Source of the DNA: HGM04593 sp045591315
Lineage (GTDB): Bacteria; Bacteroidota; Bacteroidia; Bacteroidales; Bacteroidaceae
Length of the DNA: 64,000 nt
Assembly (NCBI GenBank): GCA_045591315.1
Contig: JAZNSN010000074.1
Location: 22,713-86,712 of the forward strand
Reading direction: 5' to 3'
How positions within the stretch are numbered: position 1 is the first letter of the stretch; the number at the start of each line of letters is the position of its first letter. Below, in pieces: positions 17,556 to 25,516 of this stretch. The notes under the pieces were generated by a model, which had not been told where the DNA came from, searched no databases, and saw nothing but the letters and a program-made list of their open reading frames with translations. Both the position numbers and the translations under genes were made by a program.

Positions 17556-18644
17556 ATGAAAAGCACACATCTCATAATGACAATAGCATCAATTGCACTC
17601 CTGGCTCTATCCTGCTACAATCCTCCGCAGGTTGATTCATTGTGGCAGAAAGAGTTCAATACAGCCCAGGAGATCATCAATACATACATAGCTATTGATG
17701 AGAAACTTCGTGAGAGCGACAAAGAAAGGCAGACAAAGAACCTTTGCCACTATATATGGAACAGTGGGGAATATATGTTCCAATGCCGTGGAAAGAACGA
17801 AGACATAACACTATTGCCGCAGAACATCGAGGATCTCGCTCTTGATGACGACATCGTAAGGTCGTACATGATTGAGCGTGACACGGCACGATTTGCCGAC
17901 CATTACTTTACACTCAAGGCAATGAAGAGAGGCTGCAGTTTCGACGACTCCCGTGACGGAATTACAATTACAGTGTTCTACCCTATCCGTGGCATAAACG
18001 ACAATGACTATAGTAAACTGCAAGAAGTCTTCTCGTGCAAGAATGACGCACTGCACATAGCCTATATGAAAAAGCTCAAGTTCCCGTTCAGGAACAGCGG
18101 ATGCAATGAAGAGATGAACCGGATACGCCCGCTTATCGAGAAGAATGTAAAGGACAGCAAACTAAAGCAGGAGATAATCGAGCTATACGACCTTTACGGC
18201 AATATTGTTCCAGGGATGCCTGCGCCGAATCCGGTACTTAAGGACACCAAAGGCAATGAACACACGTTCGCAGAGTTCCAGGGTAAAGTGCTTGTCATTG
18301 ATGTATGGGCAACATGGTGCAGCAGCTGTCTTGCAAAGATGCCTGACTACATGGCACTGCGCGAAAGCTATAAGGATAACAAGGATATAGAATTCATAAC
18401 CGTATCGATAGATCGGAGCGATGCAAAAGTCACATGGCTCAAGAATATCGGCAAGCGCGGTATGGAAGGTATGCTGAACCTTATACCCGACTGCGAAGAG
18501 ATGTCGCAGTTCGAGTGCGACTACCACATTTCGGGAGTACCCCGATACATAGTCATAGGAAAAGACGGCAAGATAGTATCGGCCTATGCTCCACCTCCTG
18601 GTGGCGGGTTGAATGAGATAATTTCTAAATTAATTAACAACTGA
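17556..18644 (+). CDS. TlpA-like thioredoxin-domain lipoprotein
   Basis: The ATG at 17556 starts a signal peptide with LALSC (Cys20), giving a lipoprotein of 362 residues. A GTG six codons upstream (17538) is in frame but would lengthen the signal. Residues ~25-225 are an uncharacterised helical domain seen in Bacteroidota TlpA-like proteins. Residues ~226-362 are a thioredoxin-like domain with WATWCSSC (Cys255, Cys258) and the cis-proline segment SGVPRYIVI. It probably acts as a disulfide reductase or thiol transfer protein in the periplasm or at the cell surface. It belongs to the SusCD operon, 20 bp after the metallohydrolase-like gene. Confidence 0.87.
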   Translation: MKSTHLIMTIASIALLALSCYNPPQVDSLWQKEFNTAQEIINTYIAIDEKLRESDKERQTKNLCHYIWNSGEYMFQCRGKNEDITLLPQNIEDLALDDDIVRSYMIERDTARFADHYFTLKAMKRGCSFDDSRDGITITVFYPIRGINDNDYSKLQEVFSCKNDALHIAYMKKLKFPFRNSGCNEEMNRIRPLIEKNVKDSKLKQEIIELYDLYGNIVPGMPAPNPVLKDTKGNEHTFAEFQGKVLVIDVWATWCSSCLAKMPDYMALRESYKDNKDIEFITVSIDRSDAKVTWLKNIGKRGMEGMLNLIPDCEEMSQFECDYHISGVPRYIVIGKDGKIVSAYAPPPGGGLNEIISKLINN

Positions 18645-18645
18645 T

Positions 18646-19134
18646 ATGAAAAGAGTAATAATCTACGGTTCCGCACTGCTTGTTCTGCTTTGCACATGCG
18701 GAAATGTAGCAGACAGAACAAAGAACGACGAAAAGGTACAGGCAGAACAGAGAGTAGAAGCAGAGGAAAAGAAGCCTGAAGGTACTGTATTCTTCAATAT
18801 ATCTCTAGAGGAAGCATTGGCAAAAGCAAATGAAGAGGACAAATATGTTCTTGTCGATTGCCACACCAAGACATGCGGTCCATGCCGCAAAATGGAAAAG
18901 ACAGTTTTCCCGCAGATAAAGTGCGGTGAATTCATAAATTCGCGTTTCGTGCCGATTATGGTGGATATGGAAGAAGAGGCAGGCATTGCAATTGCAGAGA
19001 AATACAAGGTAGGTATATATCCGACCTATCTTGTATTGTCACCCGACGGAAATAAACAGGGGGAAATAGTAGGTGCAGAATTCAATCTGAACGATTTCAT
19101 AGCGATGTTCAAGAAAATTCTTCATGAAAAATGA
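18646..19134 (+). CDS. Thioredoxin-fold lipoprotein with CGPC active site
   Basis: This is a 162-residue exported protein. The N-terminus is hydrophobic with a cysteine-rich end (LLCTCG), a slightly unusual lipobox centred on Cys18. A charged Lys/Glu linker follows (about 26-44). The thioredoxin_7-like domain has TCGPC (Cys77, Cys80) and the cis-proline GIYPTYLVL. CGPC is the classic reducing thioredoxin motif, unlike the CSSC of its neighbour. The gene starts one base after the stop of the TlpA-like gene, so the two are coupled. It is the last gene of the operon. Confidence 0.87.
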   Translation: MKRVIIYGSALLVLLCTCGNVADRTKNDEKVQAEQRVEAEEKKPEGTVFFNISLEEALAKANEEDKYVLVDCHTKTCGPCRKMEKTVFPQIKCGEFINSRFVPIMVDMEEEAGIAIAEKYKVGIYPTYLVLSPDGNKQGEIVGAEFNLNDFIAMFKKILHEK

Positions 19135-19154
19135 CATAAGTGAGAACACAGCAT

Positions 19155-19183
19155 GAGGATGACCCAAAAGTCATCCTCTTTTT
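19155..19183 (+). terminator. SusCD-thioredoxin operon terminator
   Basis: A 9-bp perfect stem (GAGGATGAC and its complement) with a 6-base loop is followed by TTTTT, 20 bp after the last stop. Confidence 0.9.
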
Positions 19184-19186
19184 GTA

Positions 19187-19380
19187 GGAGGTATCTAAAA
19201 AGTAAAGTTCAAGGCTTGTGCAGCCTTCAAAACTGCAGTTTACTAAGCGTAAATGATGATTTTGAAGGCAAACGTAACACAGAAAATTTGTGCAAACGAG
19301 TTAAATGCAAAGTTTACTTTGCTATTTTACAACTAGTGATGCCAAATTTCGGGTACCAAATTTACTTTATAGATGCCTCC
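19187..19380. mobile_element. MITE-like element with ~20-bp terminal inverted repeats
   Basis: This 194-bp non-coding block fills most of the 381-bp gap between two operons. Its ends, GGAGGTATCTAAAAAGTAAA at 19187-19206 and TTTACTTTATAGATGCCTCC at 19361-19380, are inverted repeats matching at 18 of 20 positions. Inside, GCCTTCAAAA (19223-19232) and its complement (19260-19269) form the base of a second hairpin. No transposase or clear target-site duplication was seen. A miniature inverted-repeat element is the simplest reading. A structured RNA or composite regulatory region is the alternative. Confidence 0.55.
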
Positions 19381-19421
19381 ATATATGTTAAAGTTCTTAA
19401 TATCACACATATATTGGATAC

Positions 19422-19457
19422 TTGTCTTTCATAATTTAAGTAAAAAACATAACTTTG
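19422..19457 (+). promoter_or_regulatory. Promoter of the 687-aa secreted protein gene
   Basis: A -7 box TAACTTTG (19450-19457, followed by C) lies 58 bp before the start codon. A TTG at 19422-19424 is a rather distant -33 candidate (25-bp spacing). Confidence 0.5.
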
Positions 19458-19515
19458 CAGACAAATCAGAAGCAAAACAGCTATTCATTGTACAATAATC
19501 TCTAAAACCAACAAT

Positions 19516-21579
19516 ATGAAAAGAATTTTACTCACAACCATCTGCCTTGTTGCAATGATTCTCGCAGCAAACGCAGAGACCTACACCCACACATTCAAAA
19601 ACGGAGAACTGACAACAGAGGGCGGTACCGTAACACTCAGCGACCTTGAGTGGAACGCAACCTCTTCGACTTACATCGGCTGGAGTGCTCAGAAAGGCAT
19701 CCAGATAGGAAGCAAGAGTACTGCAAACCCGACATACGAGCTAAGCACATCGGCACTAGCCGGATGCAAGATAAATAGCGTTACCGTAAACAGCAGTATC
19801 GCAGCCAGCAGTGATGCCAAGCTAACCATTAGCGTGGGAGACAATACTTCTGAAGAATATACACTCAAAACATCAAATGCAGCCTACACATTCAACAGCG
19901 AGGGCACCACAGGTGATATCAAAATCAGATGGACAGCAACACAGCGTGCATACTATGTAATGTCCATTACAATTGAATATACCCCAGACGCAAGCACCGT
20001 AATCGTACCGACCCCGGAATTCAAGACACCTGCTGTCGTATATGCCGACAAGGTCGAGAATGTAACCGTTGAGACCACAGACCAAAGCGCAGTAATCTAC
20101 TACACGACCGATGGTACAGATCCAAGCTATGAGGACTACGTAAGTGACCAAGGCACAACCAAGTGCAGCAAGTACTATGTGATGTACTTTAACCTTACAG
20201 AGACAACTACAATAAAGGCTATAGCTGTTAAGGTTGACGGGGATGCTGTATTCAAGAGTGGTGTTGCAGAACAGACATATATTGTATCACGTACAATGCC
20301 ATACGTTCCTGCAACAGGAATCGCTTCGGGCAACAAGTATGCAATTGTTGCTGCCGACAGCGCTGCAACATACTTCTACGGAGACAAAGCTTACGGCTAC
20401 TTGCCTACAAAAACAGCAACAGACGTAAACGGCAAGTATATTGAGACTGTTGAATGTGCCGGCTTCACATTTACAACAGCAGAGGGCGGATATACAATCC
20501 AGGACGAGCTCGGACGCTATATTTACCACACTGGAACATACACAAACTTCAACTATGCAGCAGAGAAGCCTGCTGAAGGTGCTGTATGGAGCGTAATTAT
20601 AGACAACGAAGGCAATGCAACTATCGCTTGCGACGGATATACAGTGTACTATTCAACAAAATTTGAGACATACGGTTGCTACCCTGCAGACAAGGTTACA
20701 GAGGAGCATGTACTCCCGAAACTTTATATGCAGCGTGAGTATCCTACATATACAGTTTCACCTGCAGAGGGCAGCACATTCGACAAGCTTGAGAAGCTCA
20801 CCGTTACCTGTACCGAAGGAATTGCTGCAACAAGTGATTTCAAGGTAGCTGCAGACGGATTCAACACTGCATTCACTGTAACACAGACCGACAAGAACAC
20901 ACTTACACTCACTCCTGCAGAGCCACTTACAACATACAACAACATGGAGCTGAATATAAACATTACTTCTGGAGATATCATTCTCAGCCCGGATTTAATG
21001 AACATGCCAATTCCTGTACCCACAAAGTATGGTGTACGTACAATGGCCAAATATGTATTGACAGGAAATGCTCCGGCTGCAACTATTGAGGAGGTTTCAC
21101 CGGCAAACGGTTCGACAGTCGAGGAGCTATCACACTTCGTCTTCACATTCAGTTACTATGCCGGACACAGCGAAGATGCAAGCCTACAGCCAAAACTATA
21201 TGCAGAAGGCAAGGAGTGGACATATGCACTTGAGCAGACCCTTGAGAACAGTGACGGAAGTATGATCGGGATGATGCAGGCTGCACTCAAGACAACAGAG
21301 CCACTGCGTGGTAACGGCATCTATTACCTTGAAATACCGACAGGTTACTTCACAGATGCTAATGGTAAAGCAATTGAAGGAATCACTCTCAAATATACTG
21401 TAAAGAATGACAGTGGCCTTATAGCCGGCATCGAAGAGGTTGTTACAGAGAAAAATAACGGTTGGACTGTATATACTATAACAGGCGTAAAGGTTGTTGA
21501 GACCAAAGACGCGTCAATTATAGAGTCACTGCCTTCGGGGATATACATCATCAACGGAAAGAAAGTCTTTATCAAGTAA
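19516..21579 (+). CDS. Secreted protein with chitobiase C-terminal-like domain and T9SS-like tail
   Basis: A signal peptide (to about residue 20, ANAE) is followed by a beta-sandwich region. Near residue 195 YYTTDGTDPSYED marks a chitobiase/beta-hexosaminidase C-terminal-type (CHB_HEX_C) domain. Next come a region rich in YxxD/YxxE strands (about 260-400) and Ig-like repeats starting TVSPAEGSTF and EEVSPANGSTV. The last ~40 residues, with WTVYTITGVKV and LPSGIYIINGKKVFIK, resemble a type A T9SS sorting signal, so surface delivery by T9SS is likely. No catalytic motif was recognised. Adhesion or ligand binding is a guess. It is flanked by its own promoter and terminator. Confidence 0.78.
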   Translation: MKRILLTTICLVAMILAANAETYTHTFKNGELTTEGGTVTLSDLEWNATSSTYIGWSAQKGIQIGSKSTANPTYELSTSALAGCKINSVTVNSSIAASSDAKLTISVGDNTSEEYTLKTSNAAYTFNSEGTTGDIKIRWTATQRAYYVMSITIEYTPDASTVIVPTPEFKTPAVVYADKVENVTVETTDQSAVIYYTTDGTDPSYEDYVSDQGTTKCSKYYVMYFNLTETTTIKAIAVKVDGDAVFKSGVAEQTYIVSRTMPYVPATGIASGNKYAIVAADSAATYFYGDKAYGYLPTKTATDVNGKYIETVECAGFTFTTAEGGYTIQDELGRYIYHTGTYTNFNYAAEKPAEGAVWSVIIDNEGNATIACDGYTVYYSTKFETYGCYPADKVTEEHVLPKLYMQREYPTYTVSPAEGSTFDKLEKLTVTCTEGIAATSDFKVAADGFNTAFTVTQTDKNTLTLTPAEPLTTYNNMELNINITSGDIILSPDLMNMPIPVPTKYGVRTMAKYVLTGNAPAATIEEVSPANGSTVEELSHFVFTFSYYAGHSEDASLQPKLYAEGKEWTYALEQTLENSDGSMIGMMQAALKTTEPLRGNGIYYLEIPTGYFTDANGKAIEGITLKYTVKNDSGLIAGIEEVVTEKNNGWTVYTITGVKVVETKDASIIESLPSGIYIINGKKVFIK

Positions 21580-21593
21580 AAAAATAATACAAC

Positions 21594-21632
21594 AAACAAT
21601 CGGAGCGCAATTTTGTTGCGCTCCGATTGTTT
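21594..21632 (+). terminator. Terminator after the 687-aa gene
   Basis: The 17-bp perfect arms 21594-21610 and 21616-21632 have a 5-base loop (TTTTG), and the stem ends in TTT. Confidence 0.9.
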
Positions 21633-21682
21633 TATCATTATACCAGGCTTCCCCGCATGTTTTGAAAAAACTTTTATTCTCA

Positions 21683-21716
21683 TTTGCATTATAATCGAAT
21701 TTTATTTTTATATTCG
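21683..21716 (+). promoter_or_regulatory. Promoter of the DUF349 gene
   Basis: TTTG (21683-21686), a 22-bp spacer and TATATTCG (21709-21716) fit the Bacteroidota consensus. The start codon is 113 bp downstream, giving a leader of roughly 100 nt. Confidence 0.6.
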
Positions 21717-21829
21717 CAAAATAATGAGGTGAAAGCAGAAGTCGCACCGGTAAATGAATATGCCATTAGCATAGTTGTGTACCGATGTGCTTATATTGCT
21801 TTTTGTGTTCAACCTAAAAAGAAAAACAG

Positions 21830-23713
21830 ATGAGTGAAACATTAAAACCGGATGTTCAGTTCGAAGAGCAGAACATTACGAGTACTCCTGAACAGGCTGT
21901 AGATGCCGCTACGACTGGGATTATTGAGCAGAACAGCATTGAAGAGGAGACTCCACAAGTGCAAACAGAAGATGCAACTCCCGCAGAGGAGAGTTGCGAA
22001 GACTCAAAACCAGCGGACAGACAGGAGATAATCGAGCGTATTAAGGCTATTGCCGAAAGCGACGATGTGCTCAACTGCAGACAAGAAGTTGAATCCCTCA
22101 AGGTCCTGTTCTACCGTATGCGTACAGCTGAAATAGAGGCTGCACATAAGGCATTCATCGCTGAGAATGGGGAGGAGGAACTGTTCGTTCCGCAAGAGGA
22201 TGTGCTTGACGGGCCATTTAAAGCAGCTATGGAAATCATCAAGGCTAAACGCAGTGCATGGCTTGCAGCCCAGGAGGAGGAGATGAAAGCCAACTGCGAG
22301 GCAAAGGAGCAGCTTCTTGCACAACTGCAGACACTGGTTGAGAAGGCAGGTCAGGGAACACCGGAAGTAAACGAGTTCAAATCTCTCCAGGCAAAATGGA
22401 AAGAGATAAAGAATGTTCCTCAAGACAAGGTGACACCACTATGGAAGCAGTACCAATTACTCACTGAACAGTTCTACGACGTACTTAAGATAAACCATGA
22501 GTTCCGTGAATACGATTTCAAGAAGAACCTTGAAATAAAAAACAGAATATGTGAGACAGCCGAATCATTAGAGAAGGAGAGTGATGTAATAAGCGCATTC
22601 CGCCAGCTTCAGCAGTTGCATAATGAGTTCCGTGAGACAGGCCCTGTAGCACCGGAGCTCCGAGAGGAAATCTGGGCAAGATTCAAGGCCGCTTCTACAG
22701 TAATCAACCGACGTCATCAAGACTTCTTTGAAGCAAAGAAGGAGCAAGAGAACGAGAATCTTGCAAAGAAGACAGCTTTATGCGAGGAGATAGAAGGCAT
22801 TGACTTCAAGGCTTTGACAACATACCAGGCATGGAACGAAGCTACACAAACGTTGCTTGACACACAGGCTAGATGGAAAGAAATCGGCTATGCCCCCCAG
22901 AAGATGAACCTAAGGATTTTTGAAAGATTCCGTGCTGCTTGTGACGAATTCTTCAAGCGGAAGAGTGAATTCTTCAAAGAAGCCAAGAGTACGCTTGCCA
23001 AGAACCTTGAGCGCAAGAAAGAACTTTGCGAGGCTGCAGAGTCTCTTAAAGACAGCGAGGATTGGAAAGAGACAGCAAACAAGCTTACAAAATTACAGAA
23101 GGAGTGGAAAGAAATTGGCCCTGTAGCCCAAAAACATTCCGAAGCTCTTTGGAAGCGTTTTGTTGGCGCATGCGACGAGTTCTTTGAAAGACGCAATGCA
23201 GCTACATCGAGCCAGCGCAATACCGAACAGGAGAATCTCAGACTCAAACGTGAAATCATAGAAAAGATAAAGGCCATAGACACTACCCTTCCGGCAGATG
23301 AACAGACAAGAACTGTCACTGCACTTGCACAGGAATGGAACAGTATCGGCTTTGTACCGTTCAAGGAAAAGGACAAGATATACAAGGAGTACAAACAGGT
23401 TACAAATGCCATATATGAGCAGCTTCATATAAATGCGAACGAACGACGTTTGGCAAACTTCCGCAACAACATCGGAAAAGGCGGCAATAGCATGCAACGC
23501 GAGCGCGACCATCTTATACGCCAATATGAGACATTGAAAAGTGAGATTGCAACATATGAGAACAACTTAGGTTTCCTAAGCGCTTCGAACAAGAAGGGAG
23601 AAAGCCTTGTTGATGTAATGCGCCAGAAAGTCGAGAAACTGAAAAAGGATGCTCAGGTAATTCTTCAGAAAATACGCCTTGTAGAGGACGAAATAGAAAA
23701 GGGAGAAAAATAA
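21830..23713 (+). CDS. DUF349 domain-containing protein
   Basis: This is a 627-residue soluble, highly charged protein. The first ~65 residues are acidic and low-complexity. The remainder is a string of helical DUF349 repeats, recognisable by recurring W-K-x-I/L-G and F-R-x-A/x-C-D-x-F-F motifs. Examples are ARWKEIGYAPQK, RFRAACDEFFKRKSEFF, EWKEIGPVAQKHSEALWKRF and EWNSIGFVPFKEKDKIYKEY. A coiled coil closes the protein. No enzymatic motif is seen and the family's function is not established. The gene stands alone between its own promoter and terminator. Confidence 0.92.
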   Translation: MSETLKPDVQFEEQNITSTPEQAVDAATTGIIEQNSIEEETPQVQTEDATPAEESCEDSKPADRQEIIERIKAIAESDDVLNCRQEVESLKVLFYRMRTAEIEAAHKAFIAENGEEELFVPQEDVLDGPFKAAMEIIKAKRSAWLAAQEEEMKANCEAKEQLLAQLQTLVEKAGQGTPEVNEFKSLQAKWKEIKNVPQDKVTPLWKQYQLLTEQFYDVLKINHEFREYDFKKNLEIKNRICETAESLEKESDVISAFRQLQQLHNEFRETGPVAPELREEIWARFKAASTVINRRHQDFFEAKKEQENENLAKKTALCEEIEGIDFKALTTYQAWNEATQTLLDTQARWKEIGYAPQKMNLRIFERFRAACDEFFKRKSEFFKEAKSTLAKNLERKKELCEAAESLKDSEDWKETANKLTKLQKEWKEIGPVAQKHSEALWKRFVGACDEFFERRNAATSSQRNTEQENLRLKREIIEKIKAIDTTLPADEQTRTVTALAQEWNSIGFVPFKEKDKIYKEYKQVTNAIYEQLHINANERRLANFRNNIGKGGNSMQRERDHLIRQYETLKSEIATYENNLGFLSASNKKGESLVDVMRQKVEKLKKDAQVILQKIRLVEDEIEKGEK

Positions 23714-23724
23714 TACCTTAAATA

Positions 23725-23769
23725 TTCAAGAACAGGCAAGCAGTCATTGAGTGCTTGCCTGTTCTTGAA
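23725..23769 (+). terminator. DUF349 gene terminator
   Basis: The 18-bp perfect arms 23725-23742 and 23752-23769 enclose a 9-base loop, 11 bp after the stop codon. Confidence 0.85.
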
Positions 23770-23866
23770 ATAGTACTCCCTATCACTTCTTTTGTTTTAT
23801 TTTTAGCATCAAACTTTAAACAACAAACTGCATATATAAAGATTAGATCACAATAGCTTTATACAT

Positions 23867-23902
23867 ATATAGGCCGGTCTTGCAAGCAAGACCGGCCTAT
23901 AT
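23867..23902. terminator. GGCCGG-type terminator hairpin, copy 1 (secG side)
   Basis: The 16-bp arms ATATAGGCCGGTCTTG and complement flank a CAAG loop. The hairpin lies 20 bp beyond the secG stop. Its outer stem and right flank are the same as those of the hairpin at 46492-46527. No gene was seen in the rest of the 209-bp gap. Confidence 0.8.
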
Positions 23903-23922
23903 ATTGTCTCTGTATAACCTTA

Positions 23923-24255
23923 TTACTGCACAGGTGTCTCAGGTGCAGGAACTGCAGGAGTCTCAGGAACAGCATCTTCCTCAACTGCCGGAATAGCCTG
24001 CTCTGTAGAATACCCCACCTCAACCTGACGATTTGAAGGGATAGAATATGCCGCAAGAATGCTCACGACAACCATAACTGCAGCAAGGGTCCAAGTAGCC
24101 TTCTCCAAAAAGTCTGTAGTCTTTCTTACACCCATTATCTGATTAGAAGAAGCAAAGCCAGATGCCAAGCCACCACCCTTTGAATTCTGTATCAGAACTA
24201 TAAGACACATCAGCACTGAAGCCAATACAATCAATGAAACGCAAAGCAAATACAT
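23923..24255 (-). CDS. secG: Preprotein translocase subunit SecG
   Basis: SecG is the small helper subunit of the SecYEG inner-membrane channel. The first helix (residues 2-22), the conserved QNSKGGGLASGF loop (about 23-34) and the second helix (about 52-72) are clear. A C-terminal tail of about 35 residues rich in Pro, Glu, Ala and Val follows. Length is 110 aa. It is the last gene of a minus-strand run with the TPR-like gene (1 bp apart), lptE and the sigma-54 activator, so it is likely cotranscribed with them. A strong hairpin follows. Confidence 0.95.
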   Translation of the reverse strand: MYLLCVSLIVLASVLMCLIVLIQNSKGGGLASGFASSNQIMGVRKTTDFLEKATWTLAAVMVVVSILAAYSIPSNRQVEVGYSTEQAIPAVEEDAVPETPAVPAPETPVQ

Positions 24256-24256
24256 A

Positions 24257-24979
24257 TTATTTTCTTTTTGTATGTTTTATTATTTTTTCTAGAAATCTTA
24301 TTTGGTCTGCAAAGTAACGATTTTTATTCGGATATTCCAAACATAATCGTTTAATAATTTCAAGAGCCTTTTCATATTTCTCTTGCTTGATATAAATGCT
24401 AGCAAGTGTTTCTGTAAAAAACGACGACTCTATTGGAGTTCCCACAACATCAGCATTCTGTTCTATAGGAACATTTTCTGTTCCGCCTCGCATATCAAGG
24501 ACTATGCGTTCATTGTCAGCAGACAAGAAATCATCTATAAGGTCCTGACCGCGCAAAACAGGTACAGACCCGGCTTCATGCTTTTTTACAGAATCCTTAA
24601 GATATGCCGACACATAGTCCACCGCAGCTGCTCCTTCAGCCTCAAGCGAGAATGATTCAGGAGGCAAGGTGTCAAGAAATGCGTCTATAAGCATCATAGT
24701 CCTGTCAACAGGAATTTCTTCTTCAGCCGCATTGCTTGCTGCCTCAAAGCTGCCATACCCAGACATAAGCTCAAACAAAGGCCACCGGCTTTTCAGATAT
24801 AATGCAGCCTTGCGCAACTCCTTGCCTAGATTTATATCATGCAGAAGATACAAATTCTTAAGCATGAGCAGACGGGCTGTATCGAAATATGGGTATTTCC
24901 CTACAATAAGACGCAGTTCGTAAAGGGTATCACGATTCAACCTCTCCGGATGAGCTATGTAAACAGCCAGATTTTCCAT
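24257..24979 (-). CDS. TPR-like conserved protein between lptE and secG
   Basis: This is a soluble 240-residue protein without signal peptide or membrane segment. The first ~80 residues are helical (LNRDTLYELRLIVGKYPYFDTARLLMLKNL) and rich in leucine and tyrosine. The middle is variable and acidic. The C-terminus has one TPR-like hairpin (ASIYIKQEKYEKALEIIKRL, CLEYPNKNRYFADQIRFLEKI). I recall this gene as a conserved neighbour of secG/lptE in Bacteroidales but know no function. It lies 3 bp after lptE and 1 bp before secG, which suggests a role linked to envelope biogenesis. Confidence 0.75.
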   Translation of the reverse strand: MENLAVYIAHPERLNRDTLYELRLIVGKYPYFDTARLLMLKNLYLLHDINLGKELRKAALYLKSRWPLFELMSGYGSFEAASNAAEEEIPVDRTMMLIDAFLDTLPPESFSLEAEGAAAVDYVSAYLKDSVKKHEAGSVPVLRGQDLIDDFLSADNERIVLDMRGGTENVPIEQNADVVGTPIESSFFTETLASIYIKQEKYEKALEIIKRLCLEYPNKNRYFADQIRFLEKIIKHTKRK

Positions 24980-24982
24980 CTG

Positions 24983-25516
24983 TTACCAATTAGCTACAGC
25001 TGCATTGAAGATAGCATCGACAATCTCCTTGATCATCTGCGTCACAAGCTCTTCCTGCACCGAGTCGAGAGTCTGCGTAGCATCGAAGTCACGTGTTGCA
25101 CTGAACTTGCGTTCAAAATCTTCTTCATGGTTGGTGTTATTGGTAAACCGCACGTTTACCGTTATCTTCAGCTGTATCATCGCTGAATATCCATCTGAAG
25201 ATATTGACTTGTTGAACTGGTCATACGCAATGATTTCACCATCGAACTGCAAATCACCCCCTCTTGCAACCTGCTGCAACTTTGTCTGCTGTACGAACAC
25301 ATCGCTAATTGTTTCATTGAGCATTGCAGCCATTGGGCCCCACTGGTATGGAGCACGGTTCTGGAATGGAGTAAAAGAGATTGTCTTTACTTTTGTATAG
25401 TCAATTGACGCACCAGAGAACTTGTAAGTTACAGTACATCCTGCCAAAAACAACAGTGCAGCCACAAACATTGGCAACACATATCTTGCTTTACGATTGA
25501 AATCATTCAATGCCAT
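24983..25516 (-). CDS. lptE: LPS assembly lipoprotein LptE
   Basis: LptE is the outer-membrane lipoprotein that plugs LptD during lipopolysaccharide delivery. The 177-residue protein has a signal peptide with lipobox FLAGC (Cys27). It is followed by CTVTYKFSGASIDY and a compact domain with alternating strands and helices typical of LptE. It overlaps the preceding sigma-54 activator gene by 14 bp and is followed 3 bp later by the TPR-like gene. The partner lptD is about 27 kb away in this window. The family call relies on motif pattern and context. Confidence 0.88.
   Translation of the reverse strand: MALNDFNRKARYVLPMFVAALLFLAGCTVTYKFSGASIDYTKVKTISFTPFQNRAPYQWGPMAAMLNETISDVFVQQTKLQQVARGGDLQFDGEIIAYDQFNKSISSDGYSAMIQLKITVNVRFTNNTNHEEDFERKFSATRDFDATQTLDSVQEELVTQMIKEIVDAIFNAAVANW

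Noticed and set aside
19153..19434. 93-codon ORF across the MITE-like element
   Set aside because: It runs through the operon terminator and the inverted repeats, has no recognisable protein pattern and no promoter of its own.
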